From positions 1-64,000 of the forward strand of contig CAMAXX010000006.1 of the NCBI GenBank assembly GCA_945862435.1: 64,000 nucleotides of DNA, given 5' to 3'. This DNA comes from Pseudorhodobacter antarcticus. Lineage in GTDB: Bacteria > Pseudomonadota > Alphaproteobacteria > Rhodobacterales > Rhodobacteraceae. The notes under the pieces were generated by a model. It did not search any database. It was not told the origin of the DNA and saw nothing but the letters and a program-made list of their open reading frames with translations. Shown in pieces: positions 1-8,790 of the stretch; position 1 is the stretch's first letter; each line of letters begins with the position of its first letter. The position numbers and the translations under genes are program-made.

Positions 1-53
1 CCTGCGGCTTTGATCTCCAAAGCGGTCAATTTGTTCAAAGAATGTGCGGTCAT
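1..53 (-). CDS. 5' end of an unidentified gene (partial)
   Basis: An ATG at 51-53 on the minus strand is preceded by a good ribosome binding site (AAGGTGG, 6 bases upstream). It opens a frame that runs off the left edge after 17 codons, starting MTAHSLNKLTALEIKAA. The pattern of a hydrophobic residue, then LTA-x-EI-x-AA, resembles the N-terminus of copper amine oxidases. That would suit the amine-type genes upstream, but 17 residues cannot establish it. It lies downstream of the alcohol dehydrogenase in the same direction, about 200 bp away, so it could be read from the same operon or from its own promoter. Confidence 0.45.
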   Translation of the reverse strand, partial: MTAHSLNKLTALEIKAA

Positions 54-190
54 TGTGTCCACCTTTTTATCCACCTCAGACCGTAAGCTTGGTTGAGACA
101 GATTGAAAGTAGGAAAATATCAATAATACAAGGAAATAAAGGCCTGATGCCTCAATCTTTACCTTCTGAGTATTGCTGATATAGCCTGAT

Positions 191-207
191 AGTGTTCCAC
201 TATAGTG
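191..207. promoter_or_regulatory. Overlapping small palindromes in a 203-bp intergenic region
   Basis: The stretch 54-256 carries no gene. It is AT-richer than its surroundings. It holds AGTG-ttc-CACT (191-201), overlapping the perfect 10-bp palindrome CACTATAGTG (198-207). The position fits a small operator or a weak stem-loop between the alcohol dehydrogenase and the partial gene at the left edge. I cannot assign a regulator. Confidence 0.25.
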
Positions 208-256
208 CTTCTATGCCCTTCAGCGGCACCATCCTTCTGATCCCCAGCCTTTGCCC

Positions 257-1417
257 TTACAAACACGCCTCAAACAGCGCGCGGGTGTTATGCTTCGTCA
301 TCGCCACTGGGTTGCCACCGCAAGATGGGTCTTCTAGCGCCATGTCGGTTAGGGTGTCGAGATCGGGGTTTGTCACCCCCAGCGCCGTCAGATTGGCGGG
401 AATGTTCAGGATGGCCCGCAGTTCCATGACCTTGGCGCGGAAGCCATCAAAGCCCCCCGCAATGCCCAAATAGGCGGCGGCTTTTTCAATGCGGTCTTCA
501 ATGGCGGGGCGGTTCATGTCCAGCACCATCGGCATGACAACGGCGTTCGTGGTACCGTGGTGCGTGCCGTAAACCGCGCCGATAGGGTGGCTTAGCGAAT
601 GGATCGCGCCCAGTCCTTTTTGGAACGCGACTGCGCCCATGGCGGCTGCGCTCATCATGTGCGCGCGGGCGTCTAAATCATCTGGCGCGGCATAAACGCG
701 GGGAAGGTTTTCGAAGACCAGCCGCATGCCCTCTAAGGCAATGCCTTGGCTCATCGGGTGGTAAAACGGGCTGCAATATGCCTCTAGGCAGTGGGCCAGC
801 GCGTCCATGCCGGTGCCTGCGGTAATGAATTTCGGCATCCCAACAGTCAGGGCGGGGTCGCAGATTGTCACCACAGGCATCAGTTTGGGGTGGAAAATGA
901 TTTTTTTCTTATGCGTGTCGGAATTTGTCAAAACCCCTGCGCGGCCCACTTCGCTGCCCGTGCCAGCGGTGGTTGGAACTGCGATGATAGGGGCGATTTT
1001 GGCGGCATCGGCGCGCGTGTACCAATCGTCCACGTCTTCCAAATCCCAGACTGACAAATCTTTGCGCTGATGCGCCATAAGGGCAATCATTTTGCCCAAA
1101 TCCAGCGCCGATCCGCCGCCAAAGCAGATAACCCCATCATGGCCGCCCGCCAGATACACGGCGATTCCTGCGGTCATGTTCGCTTCGTTCGGGTTGGGAT
1201 CCACTTCGGAAAACACTTCTCCGCCCAGACCTGCCGCCTTTAGCACGGCGACGGCTTCGGCGGTAATCGGCAGGCTGGCCAGCGCCTTATCTGTCACGAA
1301 CAGGGGCTTTTTGATCCCCGCGCTGGCGCAATGTTCGGCCAGTTCAGAAATGCGGCCCACGCCGAATTTGATCGCGGTGGGATAGCTGAAATTGCGGTTT
1401 GGCACGTTGTGCGTCAT
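257..1417 (-). CDS. Iron-containing alcohol dehydrogenase
   Basis: The 386-residue protein has the usual length of group III, Fe-dependent NAD(P) alcohol dehydrogenases. Visible family features are the GGGSALD nucleotide-binding stretch (about residue 100), PTTAGTGSEV (about 150), and the metal-ligand region GMDALAHCLEAY followed by IHSLSHPIGAVYGTHHG. It should interconvert an alcohol and an aldehyde in the cytoplasm. It starts only 4 bp after the aldehyde dehydrogenase stop and so is co-transcribed with it and with the glutamine-synthetase-family gene. This context suggests it oxidises the alcohol of a gamma-glutamylated amino alcohol, with the aldehyde dehydrogenase taking the product to an acid. 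The enzyme family is clear; the substrate is inferred. Confidence 0.88.
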   Translation of the reverse strand: MTHNVPNRNFSYPTAIKFGVGRISELAEHCASAGIKKPLFVTDKALASLPITAEAVAVLKAAGLGGEVFSEVDPNPNEANMTAGIAVYLAGGHDGVICFGGGSALDLGKMIALMAHQRKDLSVWDLEDVDDWYTRADAAKIAPIIAVPTTAGTGSEVGRAGVLTNSDTHKKKIIFHPKLMPVVTICDPALTVGMPKFITAGTGMDALAHCLEAYCSPFYHPMSQGIALEGMRLVFENLPRVYAAPDDLDARAHMMSAAAMGAVAFQKGLGAIHSLSHPIGAVYGTHHGTTNAVVMPMVLDMNRPAIEDRIEKAAAYLGIAGGFDGFRAKVMELRAILNIPANLTALGVTNPDLDTLTDMALEDPSCGGNPVAMTKHNTRALFEACL

Positions 1418-1421
1418 GGCC

Positions 1422-2801
1422 TTAAACTTTCTTCAAATGATAGGATTTTGGACGGGTGACAGACATAAAGCCAAGATAGGACAGGCTACCGCCGCGCCCC
1501 GTATCTTTGCAGCCCGTCCAGCACAGGGCAGGGTCAAGATAATCGGCGCGGTTCATAAACACCGTGCCCGTTTCAATCTGTGCACCAATGGCGGCAGCGG
1601 TGTCATAGTCTTGCGTCCAGATGCTGGCCGTCAGGCCATAGGGGCTGTCGTTCATCAGAGCGATAGCCTCGGCATCATCTTTGACCTTCATGATGCCCAC
1701 CACAGGCCCAAAGGATTCTTCCATCATCACCCGCATTTTATGGGTGACGTTGACCAGCACTTGCGGGGCAAGATACGCTCCGCCGTCATCCGCTGGAAAG
1801 TTGGCGGGGTCGATCAGCGGCTTTGCGCCCTGCGCAATTGCTTCGGCAATCTGATCGCGCACAAGTTGCGCAAAGCGTTTATGCGCCATCGGGCCAAGCG
1901 TGCTGGCCGCGTCAAACGGATTGCCCAGCTTTAGCGCATTTGTCCACGCCACGGCTTTTTCGACAAAGGCGTCATACAGACTTTCATGCACATAAATCCG
2001 TTCAATCCCGCAGCAGCATTGGCCCGCATTAAACAGCGCACCATCCATCAGCGTATCAACGGCCGCGTCCAAATTTGCATCAGCCCGCACATAGCCCGGG
2101 TCTTTGCCGCCCAGTTCCAGCCCCAGCGGGGTAAAGGTGCCCGCCGCTGCGCGTTCAATCGCTTGGCCGCCCGTGACGCTGCCGGTGAAGTTCACAAAGT
2201 TGAAATAGCGGTGCGCGATCAGGTGTTCAGTTGTGGCGTGATCCAGCACGACATTTTGGAACACGTCCGCAGGCACACCCGCCTCGTGAAATGCCTGCGC
2301 AAGACGCTCACCCACAAGCAAAGTCTGGCTGGCGTGTTTCAAAACCACTGTATTGCCCGCCACCAGCGCGGGGATCAGCGTGTTTATCGCGGTCAGGTAC
2401 GGATAATTCCACGGCGCAATGATAAAGACCACACCCAACGCCTCGCGCGCCAAATACCGCCGAAACGCGCCCGAATCTTCAACCATTAGCGGGGCCAAGG
2501 CGCTGGCGGCGATGTCGCACATATAATCGGTGCGGGCATTCACCCCGCCATATTCGCCGCCAAAGCGGGCGGGGCGGCCCATTTGCCACGTCAGTTCCTC
2601 GACAACCACATCCTTCATCTCGTTCAGACGGGCAACGCCAGCCTTGACCAGCGCGATGCGGTCTTCCAGCGGCCGTGCCGCCCAGTCCTTTTGCGCGGCT
2701 TTTGCAGCCGTAGCCGCCGCTATGGCCGCGTCTTGGCTTAGCGGCATCCGTTCGGCATAAACGCTGCCATCGACGGGGGAAATCAGTTGAATGGGTTTCA
2801 T
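1422..2801 (-). CDS. NAD(P)-dependent aldehyde dehydrogenase
   Basis: Aldehyde dehydrogenase superfamily, 459 residues from the chosen start. It oxidises an aldehyde to a carboxylic acid. The catalytic set is visible: the APWNYP asparagine region, the general base in LELGGK, and the nucleophilic cysteine in the GQCCCG stretch. I chose the ATG at 2801 (protein MKPIQ) over the longer frame starting at 2858 because AAGGTGAAGAT stands directly before it. It lies in the minus-strand group glutamine-synthetase-like gene, aldehyde dehydrogenase, alcohol dehydrogenase. This resembles gamma-glutamyl amine catabolism, where the homologue oxidises a gamma-glutamyl aminoaldehyde. The substrate is inference from context. 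Confidence 0.88.
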   Translation of the reverse strand: MKPIQLISPVDGSVYAERMPLSQDAAIAAATAAKAAQKDWAARPLEDRIALVKAGVARLNEMKDVVVEELTWQMGRPARFGGEYGGVNARTDYMCDIAASALAPLMVEDSGAFRRYLAREALGVVFIIAPWNYPYLTAINTLIPALVAGNTVVLKHASQTLLVGERLAQAFHEAGVPADVFQNVVLDHATTEHLIAHRYFNFVNFTGSVTGGQAIERAAAGTFTPLGLELGGKDPGYVRADANLDAAVDTLMDGALFNAGQCCCGIERIYVHESLYDAFVEKAVAWTNALKLGNPFDAASTLGPMAHKRFAQLVRDQIAEAIAQGAKPLIDPANFPADDGGAYLAPQVLVNVTHKMRVMMEESFGPVVGIMKVKDDAEAIALMNDSPYGLTASIWTQDYDTAAAIGAQIETGTVFMNRADYLDPALCWTGCKDTGRGGSLSYLGFMSVTRPKSYHLKKV

Positions 2802-2870
2802 ATCTTCACCTTGTTGGCCGAACTGGGCCTTATGAAATAGGGCGAGCTGTTTGCCCACCCTTGGTTTGGG

Positions 2871-4238
2871 TTAAGCCCGTTCCAGCAGCCGTTGCAATTC
2901 GAAATCGGTTACAACGCGGTCGGTCTCAGTAATTTCCCACTGCGCGGCATGGTGGTAGTGATCGACCACATCATCGCCAAAGGCCACGCGCAGCATGGTT
3001 GAGGCGTTGAGCAAATCTGCCGCTTCGCGCAGGTTATGGGGTATCTCGCGAATGCCTGTCGCGCTGTACATATCGCCCTTCATTTCAGGTTCCAACGCCA
3101 GTTTCTTCTCGATCCCGTCCAGCCCTGCCGCCAGCAGCGCGGCGCAGGCCAGATAGGGGTTCACATCCGACCCTGGAATGCGGCATTCCACGCGCACAGC
3201 CTTGGTATGCGCGCCGCACACACGAAAGCCCGCCGTGCGGTTATCCGCCGACCAAACCGCCTTGGTCGGGGCAAACATGCCGATGGTAAAGCGCTTATAG
3301 CTGTTCACGTAGGGCGCCAAAAACGCGGTAATGTCGCGCGCATGGGCAAGTTGGCCCGCCAAAAAATGCTTCATCACATTCGACATACCATGGCTATCGT
3401 CATGATCTGCAAAGCTGGCCTTGCCATCTAGCGACCATAGCGACTGGTGAATATGCGAAGATGACCCTGCCTTGCGGTGATCATATTTCGCCATAAAGGT
3501 CACGGATTTGCCCTGCGCATGGGCCATTTCTTTGACCCCCTGTTTGACTATCACGTGGTTGTCAGCGGTGTCTAAGGCATTGGAGTATTTATAGTTCACT
3601 TCATGCTGGCCCGAATCTGCCTCGCCCTTGGTATTTTCAATCGGGATGCCCGCACCGTATAGCCCATTGCGCACGGCGCGCATCAAACCCTCTTCTTTGG
3701 TGGTTTGGAACAGGTGGTAATCTTCGTTATACGCGCTGATCGGGGCCAGCGCGCGCAAGCCGCCATCGCGCAGATTCTCATACGAGTTTTCAAAGATGTA
3801 GAACTCTAGCTCGGTCGCCATCATGGGTTCAAAACCCATCGCGCGGGCGCGGGCGACTTGGCGCTTCAGCACGGCGCGCGGGGAAATGGCAATATCCTCG
3901 CCTGTGTGATGATCGACCAAATCGCCCAGCACCAACGCAGTGGCGGGCAGCCAAGGAATGCGCCGCAGCGTGGCAAGATCGGGGCGCAGCGCATAATCAC
4001 CATAACCCTGCGCCCAGCCTGCAGATTTATAGCCCGGAACCGGGTTCATTTCCATATCCACGGCCAGCAGATAGTTGCAGCAATGGGTTTCGGTGTGCCC
4101 CCCATCCACAAAAAATTGCGCGTGAAAGCGTTTTCCCATTAAGCGGCCTTGCATGTCGATCAAGGCGACAATCACAGTGTCAATTTCGCCGCTGGATACG
4201 GCGGTTTTCAATTGGTCTAACGTCATATTTCCGGGCAT
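2871..4238 (-). CDS. Glutamine synthetase family protein (gamma-glutamylamide-type ligase)
   Basis: The protein is about 455 residues and carries glutamine synthetase signatures. These include the metal-binding TELEFYIF and GEADSGQHEVNY blocks and the ATP-site KAGSSSHIHQSLW block, with NRTAGFRVCG and RVECRIPGSDVNPYLA later on. It matches the PuuA/IpuC/GMAS-like branch that joins glutamate to an amine rather than true GlnA. I take the ATG at 4238 (MPGN), which has GAGG five bases upstream; the longer frame to 4274 would need a TTG start. It is the first gene of a minus-strand group with aldehyde and alcohol dehydrogenases. The expected role is glutamylation of an amine or amino alcohol before oxidation. 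The amine is unknown. Confidence 0.82.
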   Translation of the reverse strand: MPGNMTLDQLKTAVSSGEIDTVIVALIDMQGRLMGKRFHAQFFVDGGHTETHCCNYLLAVDMEMNPVPGYKSAGWAQGYGDYALRPDLATLRRIPWLPATALVLGDLVDHHTGEDIAISPRAVLKRQVARARAMGFEPMMATELEFYIFENSYENLRDGGLRALAPISAYNEDYHLFQTTKEEGLMRAVRNGLYGAGIPIENTKGEADSGQHEVNYKYSNALDTADNHVIVKQGVKEMAHAQGKSVTFMAKYDHRKAGSSSHIHQSLWSLDGKASFADHDDSHGMSNVMKHFLAGQLAHARDITAFLAPYVNSYKRFTIGMFAPTKAVWSADNRTAGFRVCGAHTKAVRVECRIPGSDVNPYLACAALLAAGLDGIEKKLALEPEMKGDMYSATGIREIPHNLREAADLLNASTMLRVAFGDDVVDHYHHAAQWEITETDRVVTDFELQRLLERA

Positions 4239-4437
4239 AGCAGCCTCATACTTAATTGGTTTGAATTGGCCCAAAGCGGGCCGCGCGGCGGTTTAGGCGC
4301 AGTATCGCGGGCCGGGCGCGCCGCCAAATTCGGGCTTGCGCGGCCAGCAATCGCCCGCGCTTTTCACAAGCGGGGGGTAAATCAATTGCAAAACTTGTGG
4401 CTGTCCAGCCGGGCGCATCGCGCACACCATCTTTGTT

Positions 4438-4451
4438 GTTAAGCGCTTAGC
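4438..4451. promoter_or_regulatory. Possible LacI-family operator in a 275-bp gene-free stretch
   Basis: The region 4239-4512 separates the galactose operon from the glutamine-synthetase-family gene and holds no gene I trust. Within it GTTAAGCGCTTAGC contains the perfect palindrome TAAGCGCTTA, centred on CG. LacI/GalR-family repressors bind sites of this style. Similar CG-centred sites stand before the SDR gene (9586-9599) and before the sugar kinase (54156-54169). No repressor gene is in the window. The site could serve the downstream amine operon, whose first gene starts 200 bp further on. Confidence 0.35.
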
Positions 4452-4512
4452 GTCTGCCAAGGCCAAAGTCCTGTCAACCCCGTTTGCGCGCAAATCCAAT
4501 GGGAAAGTGGCG

Positions 4513-6441
4513 CTAAAGCAGCTGCCAATCCACCCCAGCAGGTGCAATTGTGCGGCCATCCCATTCCACCGCAAAGGCGTTGTAATTGAACAGATATCGA
4601 TGAGTGGCACTATCGCGCAGCCGCAGACCTTCGGGCAGGGGGGTCGTCTCAATGCCTGCCTGCGCGCATAAATCGCCCAAAATGCGGGTTAACGCGGCCT
4701 CATCTGCCCAGCCAGCCAGATAGTGGATACCGCCAGATTTGATCAGCGCGGGCCAGCCATCGGCGGTGTGTTCGACCACGTTTGCGGTTGTTTCTACCTT
4801 TTCGCGCCAATGCACAAAGGCCCCGCCATCCGCCAAGGGTTCAACGCAATCGGGCGGCATAGATCCAACGCGCGCGACAGTGGCATCCATATTCGGCAGG
4901 TTCGGCGGCAGGGGTATGGTAATGGCGAAATTGGCGGTCTTGCTGTTGGTGCGTGGGCCAATCAGCGACAGGCCATTATAGCTGCGCAATGCGGCCAAGA
5001 AGGCATCCGACAGCGTCGCCACGCCGGGGGCCAGCACGATAGCATAGGGCGAAAGATCGCGCGTATTGGGGGGCAAAATATCCACGTTCAGCCCCAAACG
5101 GCGCAGCCCGCGGTAGGTTTCAAACACCAGCCTGAAATAACTGAAATCACAGCCCTGCGGCTGAGTGGCCCATGCCCAATCAGACGCATAGTCAAACACC
5201 AGCCCGGCCTTGGCCCGCGCGGTTCCCACCTGCGGCATGGCCGCCAGCTCACGCGCGACTTCTATCGCCTCGTAAAAGGCGGGGGCGGGGGCACAATCAG
5301 GGCGCAGCAGGCCCGCATGCATTTGTTCTTGGGCAAAGGGGGCTTGCCGCCAGCGGAAATAGCACACTGCTTCTGCCCCATGGGCGAACGCTTCGTGCGC
5401 CCAAAGCCGCGCCATTCCTGGCAGTGGATCGGGGTTCCACGGGGCCCAATTTACGGGTCCGGGCTGCTGCTCCATAATCCACCAGCGGCCCTCGGCCACA
5501 GAGCCGCCATGCCGCTGGGCCCCCACAGCGCGGTAAAGGTCGTGATGAAACGCCTGAAAATCAGGATCGCCTTGGCGCAAAAAGCGGCGCTTATACCCGG
5601 CGCTGGCAACAACGCGGTCAGACAAAAAGCCAATGGGATAGGCATCCCATGACGCGATATCCAAATCCGCGCCCACCGCGAAATGATCAAAATCCGTGAC
5701 TTGGCCCATATAGTTATGCGCAATGGGCGCAGTAGAATGGGCGCGGATGATGTCGGTTTGAATGCGGTTAAATTCCACTACCATATCCGATGCAAAGCGG
5801 CGGAAATCCATCACATGCGCGGGGCTTGCCTCGGTTACGGTCAGGTTGGGCAGGCCCACCTCGTCAAAGCTGGCGTATTCCATCGACCAAAACACATTGC
5901 CCCAAGCGCGGTTTAGCGCCTGCGGCGATTGGTATTTTTGCGCCAGCCAGTTGCGAAAGGCCACCAAAGCGGTGGGCGAATAGGACAAAACTGTGTTGTG
6001 GCAGGCATATTCGTTATCGGTTTGCCAGGCGGCGACATAGGGATTCGCGCCATATCGTTTGGCCAAAACTTCCGTAATGCGGGCGCATTCAGTGCGATAC
6101 CCCTTATGCGCAAAATCGTAATGGCGGCGCGATCCAAAGCCGCGCGGATTGCCCATTTTGTCATAGGCCAGCATGTCGGGATGGCGGGTTAGCATCCAGC
6201 GCGGCGGTGTGGCGGTGGGGGTGCCCAGCACCACCTTCAACCCTGCCGCGCCCAAGGTTTCAATGGCGCGGTCTAGCCAATTCAGATCGTATTGGCCGTA
6301 AGTTGGCTCCATCCGTGACCATGCAAATTCGCCAATACGTACCCAAGTAAGCCCCACCTCGGCCATGCGCGAGGCATCTGTAACCCACTCAGATTCTTCC
6401 CAATGTTCGGGGTAATAGCAGACACCTAAGGTACGCTTCAC
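4513..6441 (-). CDS. Beta-galactosidase, glycoside hydrolase family 42
   Basis: A 642-residue GH42 enzyme that releases galactose from beta-galactosides. The N-terminal TIM barrel is recognisable from CYYPEHW, RIGEFAWSRMEP and GTPTATPPRWM. The acid/base glutamate sits in AAWQTDNEYACH and the nucleophile in WWIMEQQPGPVNW. The start is a GTG at 6441 that overlaps the stop of the preceding lactonase gene (GTGA); a longer frame to 6558 runs inside that gene and is not needed. There is no signal peptide, so the enzyme is cytoplasmic and its substrate must be imported. It is the last gene of a tightly coupled operon for the non-phosphorylative oxidation of galactose, which explains the fate of the sugar it frees. 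Confidence 0.92.
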   Translation of the reverse strand: MKRTLGVCYYPEHWEESEWVTDASRMAEVGLTWVRIGEFAWSRMEPTYGQYDLNWLDRAIETLGAAGLKVVLGTPTATPPRWMLTRHPDMLAYDKMGNPRGFGSRRHYDFAHKGYRTECARITEVLAKRYGANPYVAAWQTDNEYACHNTVLSYSPTALVAFRNWLAQKYQSPQALNRAWGNVFWSMEYASFDEVGLPNLTVTEASPAHVMDFRRFASDMVVEFNRIQTDIIRAHSTAPIAHNYMGQVTDFDHFAVGADLDIASWDAYPIGFLSDRVVASAGYKRRFLRQGDPDFQAFHHDLYRAVGAQRHGGSVAEGRWWIMEQQPGPVNWAPWNPDPLPGMARLWAHEAFAHGAEAVCYFRWRQAPFAQEQMHAGLLRPDCAPAPAFYEAIEVARELAAMPQVGTARAKAGLVFDYASDWAWATQPQGCDFSYFRLVFETYRGLRRLGLNVDILPPNTRDLSPYAIVLAPGVATLSDAFLAALRSYNGLSLIGPRTNSKTANFAITIPLPPNLPNMDATVARVGSMPPDCVEPLADGGAFVHWREKVETTANVVEHTADGWPALIKSGGIHYLAGWADEAALTRILGDLCAQAGIETTPLPEGLRLRDSATHRYLFNYNAFAVEWDGRTIAPAGVDWQLL

Positions 6442-7280
6442 AAGATCACCATAGGTTCGGCTTGGCCCTGCCCTGCGCCGAGGGCTGCAAAGACCATGCC
6501 CGATTTTGGATGCGCGGCGCGGGCGGCTGCGTCCAGATGTTGCTGCGCCGTGGTGCAATACAGCGTGGTCAGGTCAGGCCCGCCAAAGGCAGGGCAGGAC
6601 GTGTTGGGCGCGTCAAAATCAGCCTGCCCAATCAGCGCGCCTGTTGCGTCATAGCAGCCCACGCGGGATGATCCCCATTCGGCCAGCCACATATTGCCCG
6701 CGCGATCGATGACTGCGCCATCGGGGTTGGTTTGCAAGTCCAAATAAAGTTGAGGGTCGCCCAATGGCCAGCCTTCGGAATCCAGCGCCACGCGCATTAC
6801 TTTGGCGGTGACGGTATCTGTGAAATAAGCGGTCTTACCATTTGGGGCAAAGCAGATGGCGTTGGAAATGGTGATACCCGCGTACAGGCGGCGCAACCCT
6901 CCGCGATAATAGCGGCAAATCGCGCCTGCGCCTTTTTCGGTTTTCTTGCCCATTGTGCCAATCCAAAAACCGCCTTGCGGGTCGGCGCGGCCATCATTGG
7001 AACGGGTAAGTTGGTTGTCTGCCTCTAAGGGCGCAATTGGGCGCTGGGCGCCTGTTTGCAGATTAAACAGGAAAAGCTGGGTTTCGCTGGCGATCAGCAG
7101 ATCGTTTTCGCTGACCCAACCTGCCGCCGAACACATCTCAGTAAACTGCCATTCCAGCGCGGTATCGCCCACGCGCGACAGAAGTTTTTTGTTTAAAATA
7201 TCAAACCAAAACAATTGCCCCCGCTTGGGGTGCCACAGCGGGCCTTCGCCCAGTTCGCATTTGCGGGTGTCAAAGATCAT
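6438..7280 (-). CDS. SMP-30/gluconolactonase family lactonase (likely galactonolactonase)
   Basis: A 280-residue six-bladed beta-propeller lactonase. Family motifs include the opening [11 protein letters not shown] with its metal-binding glutamate, [16 protein letters not shown] with the metal-binding Asn/Asp, and [19 protein letters not shown]. In this operon the substrate is most likely galactono-lactone made by the SDR dehydrogenase two genes before the aldolase; the product would be galactonate. It overlaps the aldolase gene by 4 bp upstream and the beta-galactosidase by 4 bp downstream, so translation is probably coupled. The family is certain; the sugar is inferred from the neighbours. 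Confidence 0.85.
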   Translation of the reverse strand: MIFDTRKCELGEGPLWHPKRGQLFWFDILNKKLLSRVGDTALEWQFTEMCSAAGWVSENDLLIASETQLFLFNLQTGAQRPIAPLEADNQLTRSNDGRADPQGGFWIGTMGKKTEKGAGAICRYYRGGLRRLYAGITISNAICFAPNGKTAYFTDTVTAKVMRVALDSEGWPLGDPQLYLDLQTNPDGAVIDRAGNMWLAEWGSSRVGCYDATGALIGQADFDAPNTSCPAFGGPDLTTLYCTTAQQHLDAAARAAHPKSGMVFAALGAGQGQAEPMVIL

Positions 7281-7882
7281 CGCATTGCCTCGTCATAGGC
7301 CGCCACAATCGTGCGGGCGCGGGTGGCAACTTCGGCAGCGGTTAGGCCCTGCACATAGAGCGCCGTGCCAATGCCAAAACCATTAGCCCCCGCGCTGCGC
7401 CAAGCAGCAAAATTATCGGGCCCCGCGCCGCCTACGGCATAAACCTGCGTGCCGGTTGGCAACACCGCGCGTATAGCCTTCAGCCCATCAGGGCCAAGCA
7501 AGGACCCGGGAAACAGTTTTAGCCCTGTTGCCCCTGCCTTTAGCGCCGCAAAAGCCTCCGTCGGGGTCATGATACCGGGCCAGCTTTGCAGGCCCAGCGT
7601 GCGGGCTTTGGCAATAACCTCGGCATCGACGTTGGGCGAGACAACAATCTGCCCGCCCACATCGGCAAGCTCTTGCACTTGGGCCGTGCTTAGCACTGTG
7701 CCTGCGCCGATCAACGCGCGGGCACCAAATTCGCGCACCATCGCGCCGATGGACTGTATCGGCTGCGCAGAGTTCAGCGGCACTTCGATAGTAGTGATCC
7801 CAGCGCCAATTAGCGCCTCGGCAATGGGCAGGGCTTCGGGTGGGGTTAGCCCTCGCAAAATGGCGATCAGGTTGCGGGTCAT
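7277..7882 (-). CDS. dgoA: 2-dehydro-3-deoxy-6-phosphogalactonate aldolase
   Basis: A 201-residue KDPG/KDPGal aldolase. The Schiff-base lysine lies in [13 protein letters not shown] and the catalytic glutamate in TTIEVPLNS. Pairing with a 2-dehydro-3-deoxygalactonokinase identifies the galactose branch rather than the Entner-Doudoroff branch. It splits KDPGal into pyruvate and glyceraldehyde 3-phosphate. It overlaps both the kinase and lactonase genes by 4 bp. Confidence 0.88.
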   Translation of the reverse strand: MTRNLIAILRGLTPPEALPIAEALIGAGITTIEVPLNSAQPIQSIGAMVREFGARALIGAGTVLSTAQVQELADVGGQIVVSPNVDAEVIAKARTLGLQSWPGIMTPTEAFAALKAGATGLKLFPGSLLGPDGLKAIRAVLPTGTQVYAVGGAGPDNFAAWRSAGANGFGIGTALYVQGLTAAEVATRARTIVAAYDEAMR

Positions 7883-8790
7883 GATTTATCCTTTGCCAAA
7901 TGGCCAGCGGCGCGGGTTAGGCCCGCAAGGGTGCAGTCAGTGACAGACAGCGCGCGCGGAGTGACCCCTTGGGCCGCCAGCGCACGTTCGTATAGCGGTG
8001 TGGTTTTGCACGATCCGATCAGCGCCACATCCATGCCCAGCCAATAGGCGCGGGCCGCGGCCAATTCGGCCCCGATCAAAAGGCCCGACAGCCGCGCGCG
8101 AGCACCCTCGGCGCTTAGGCCAGCAAGTAGCCCTTCGGCGCGCAAACGAAATAGGCTGGCGGCCATACGTTCGGGCCGCGCCACGCCTTCGGCCACGCCC
8201 GTATCAAAGGCGCCGTTATCCCAGCGATCGCCGCCCATGCTCAACCGCAGAACCGACTGGGTGGACAAGAGGGCAAACATCTCGCCCGTCATAAAGGTTT
8301 GAAAAGACACAACTTCGCCCGCAGACACATGCGCCCATTTGCTATGCGTTCCCGGCAGGCACATGGCCCCGTCAAAGTTTGGATACAGCGCCAGCGCGCC
8401 CGCAATTTGCGTTTCTTCGCCGCGCATTACATCGGCGGGTTTGTCTTGCTTAAGGCCCGGAGTGATGTGAACGGTGATGCGCGGGTCTTGCACAGGAACC
8501 GCCATTAATTCGCCGCCACTCACAGGCGCGCAGGGAACGGCGCGGTAAGGTGTCTCGACCCAGCCTTGCCGCGCGCCGACCATTCCGCAGGCGTAAACGG
8601 GTATCGGCGCGCCTGTGTGGCCCGCGAGCCAAGGGCCGATCATATCCAGCAGCGCGGCCTCAAACTCGGCAGGTTTAAGGCTGGCCATCCCTTTGTCAGA
8701 ACGGGCTTCGGCAAGAATACCACCCAGCCCCATCGCCCAACCGCGCAGGTTGGTCGTGCCCCAGTCAATTGCAACCCAAACAAGTTTCAT
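7879..8790 (-). CDS. dgoK: 2-dehydro-3-deoxygalactonokinase
   Basis: A 303-residue kinase of the DgoK family. It starts with [16 protein letters not shown], the phosphate-1 loop of this sugar-kinase fold, and carries [12 protein letters not shown] and [10 protein letters not shown], typical of DgoK. It phosphorylates 2-dehydro-3-deoxygalactonate at C6 to feed the aldolase next door. It overlaps the SDR gene before it by 4 bp (ATGA) and the aldolase after it by 4 bp. Confidence 0.9.
   Translation of the reverse strand: MKLVWVAIDWGTTNLRGWAMGLGGILAEARSDKGMASLKPAEFEAALLDMIGPWLAGHTGAPIPVYACGMVGARQGWVETPYRAVPCAPVSGGELMAVPVQDPRITVHITPGLKQDKPADVMRGEETQIAGALALYPNFDGAMCLPGTHSKWAHVSAGEVVSFQTFMTGEMFALLSTQSVLRLSMGGDRWDNGAFDTGVAEGVARPERMAASLFRLRAEGLLAGLSAEGARARLSGLLIGAELAAARAYWLGMDVALIGSCKTTPLYERALAAQGVTPRALSVTDCTLAGLTRAAGHLAKDKS

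Noticed and set aside
4723..5652. 309-codon frame opposite the GH42 gene
   Set aside because: Antisense to a clearly identified enzyme, rich in Arg/Gly/His without family features.
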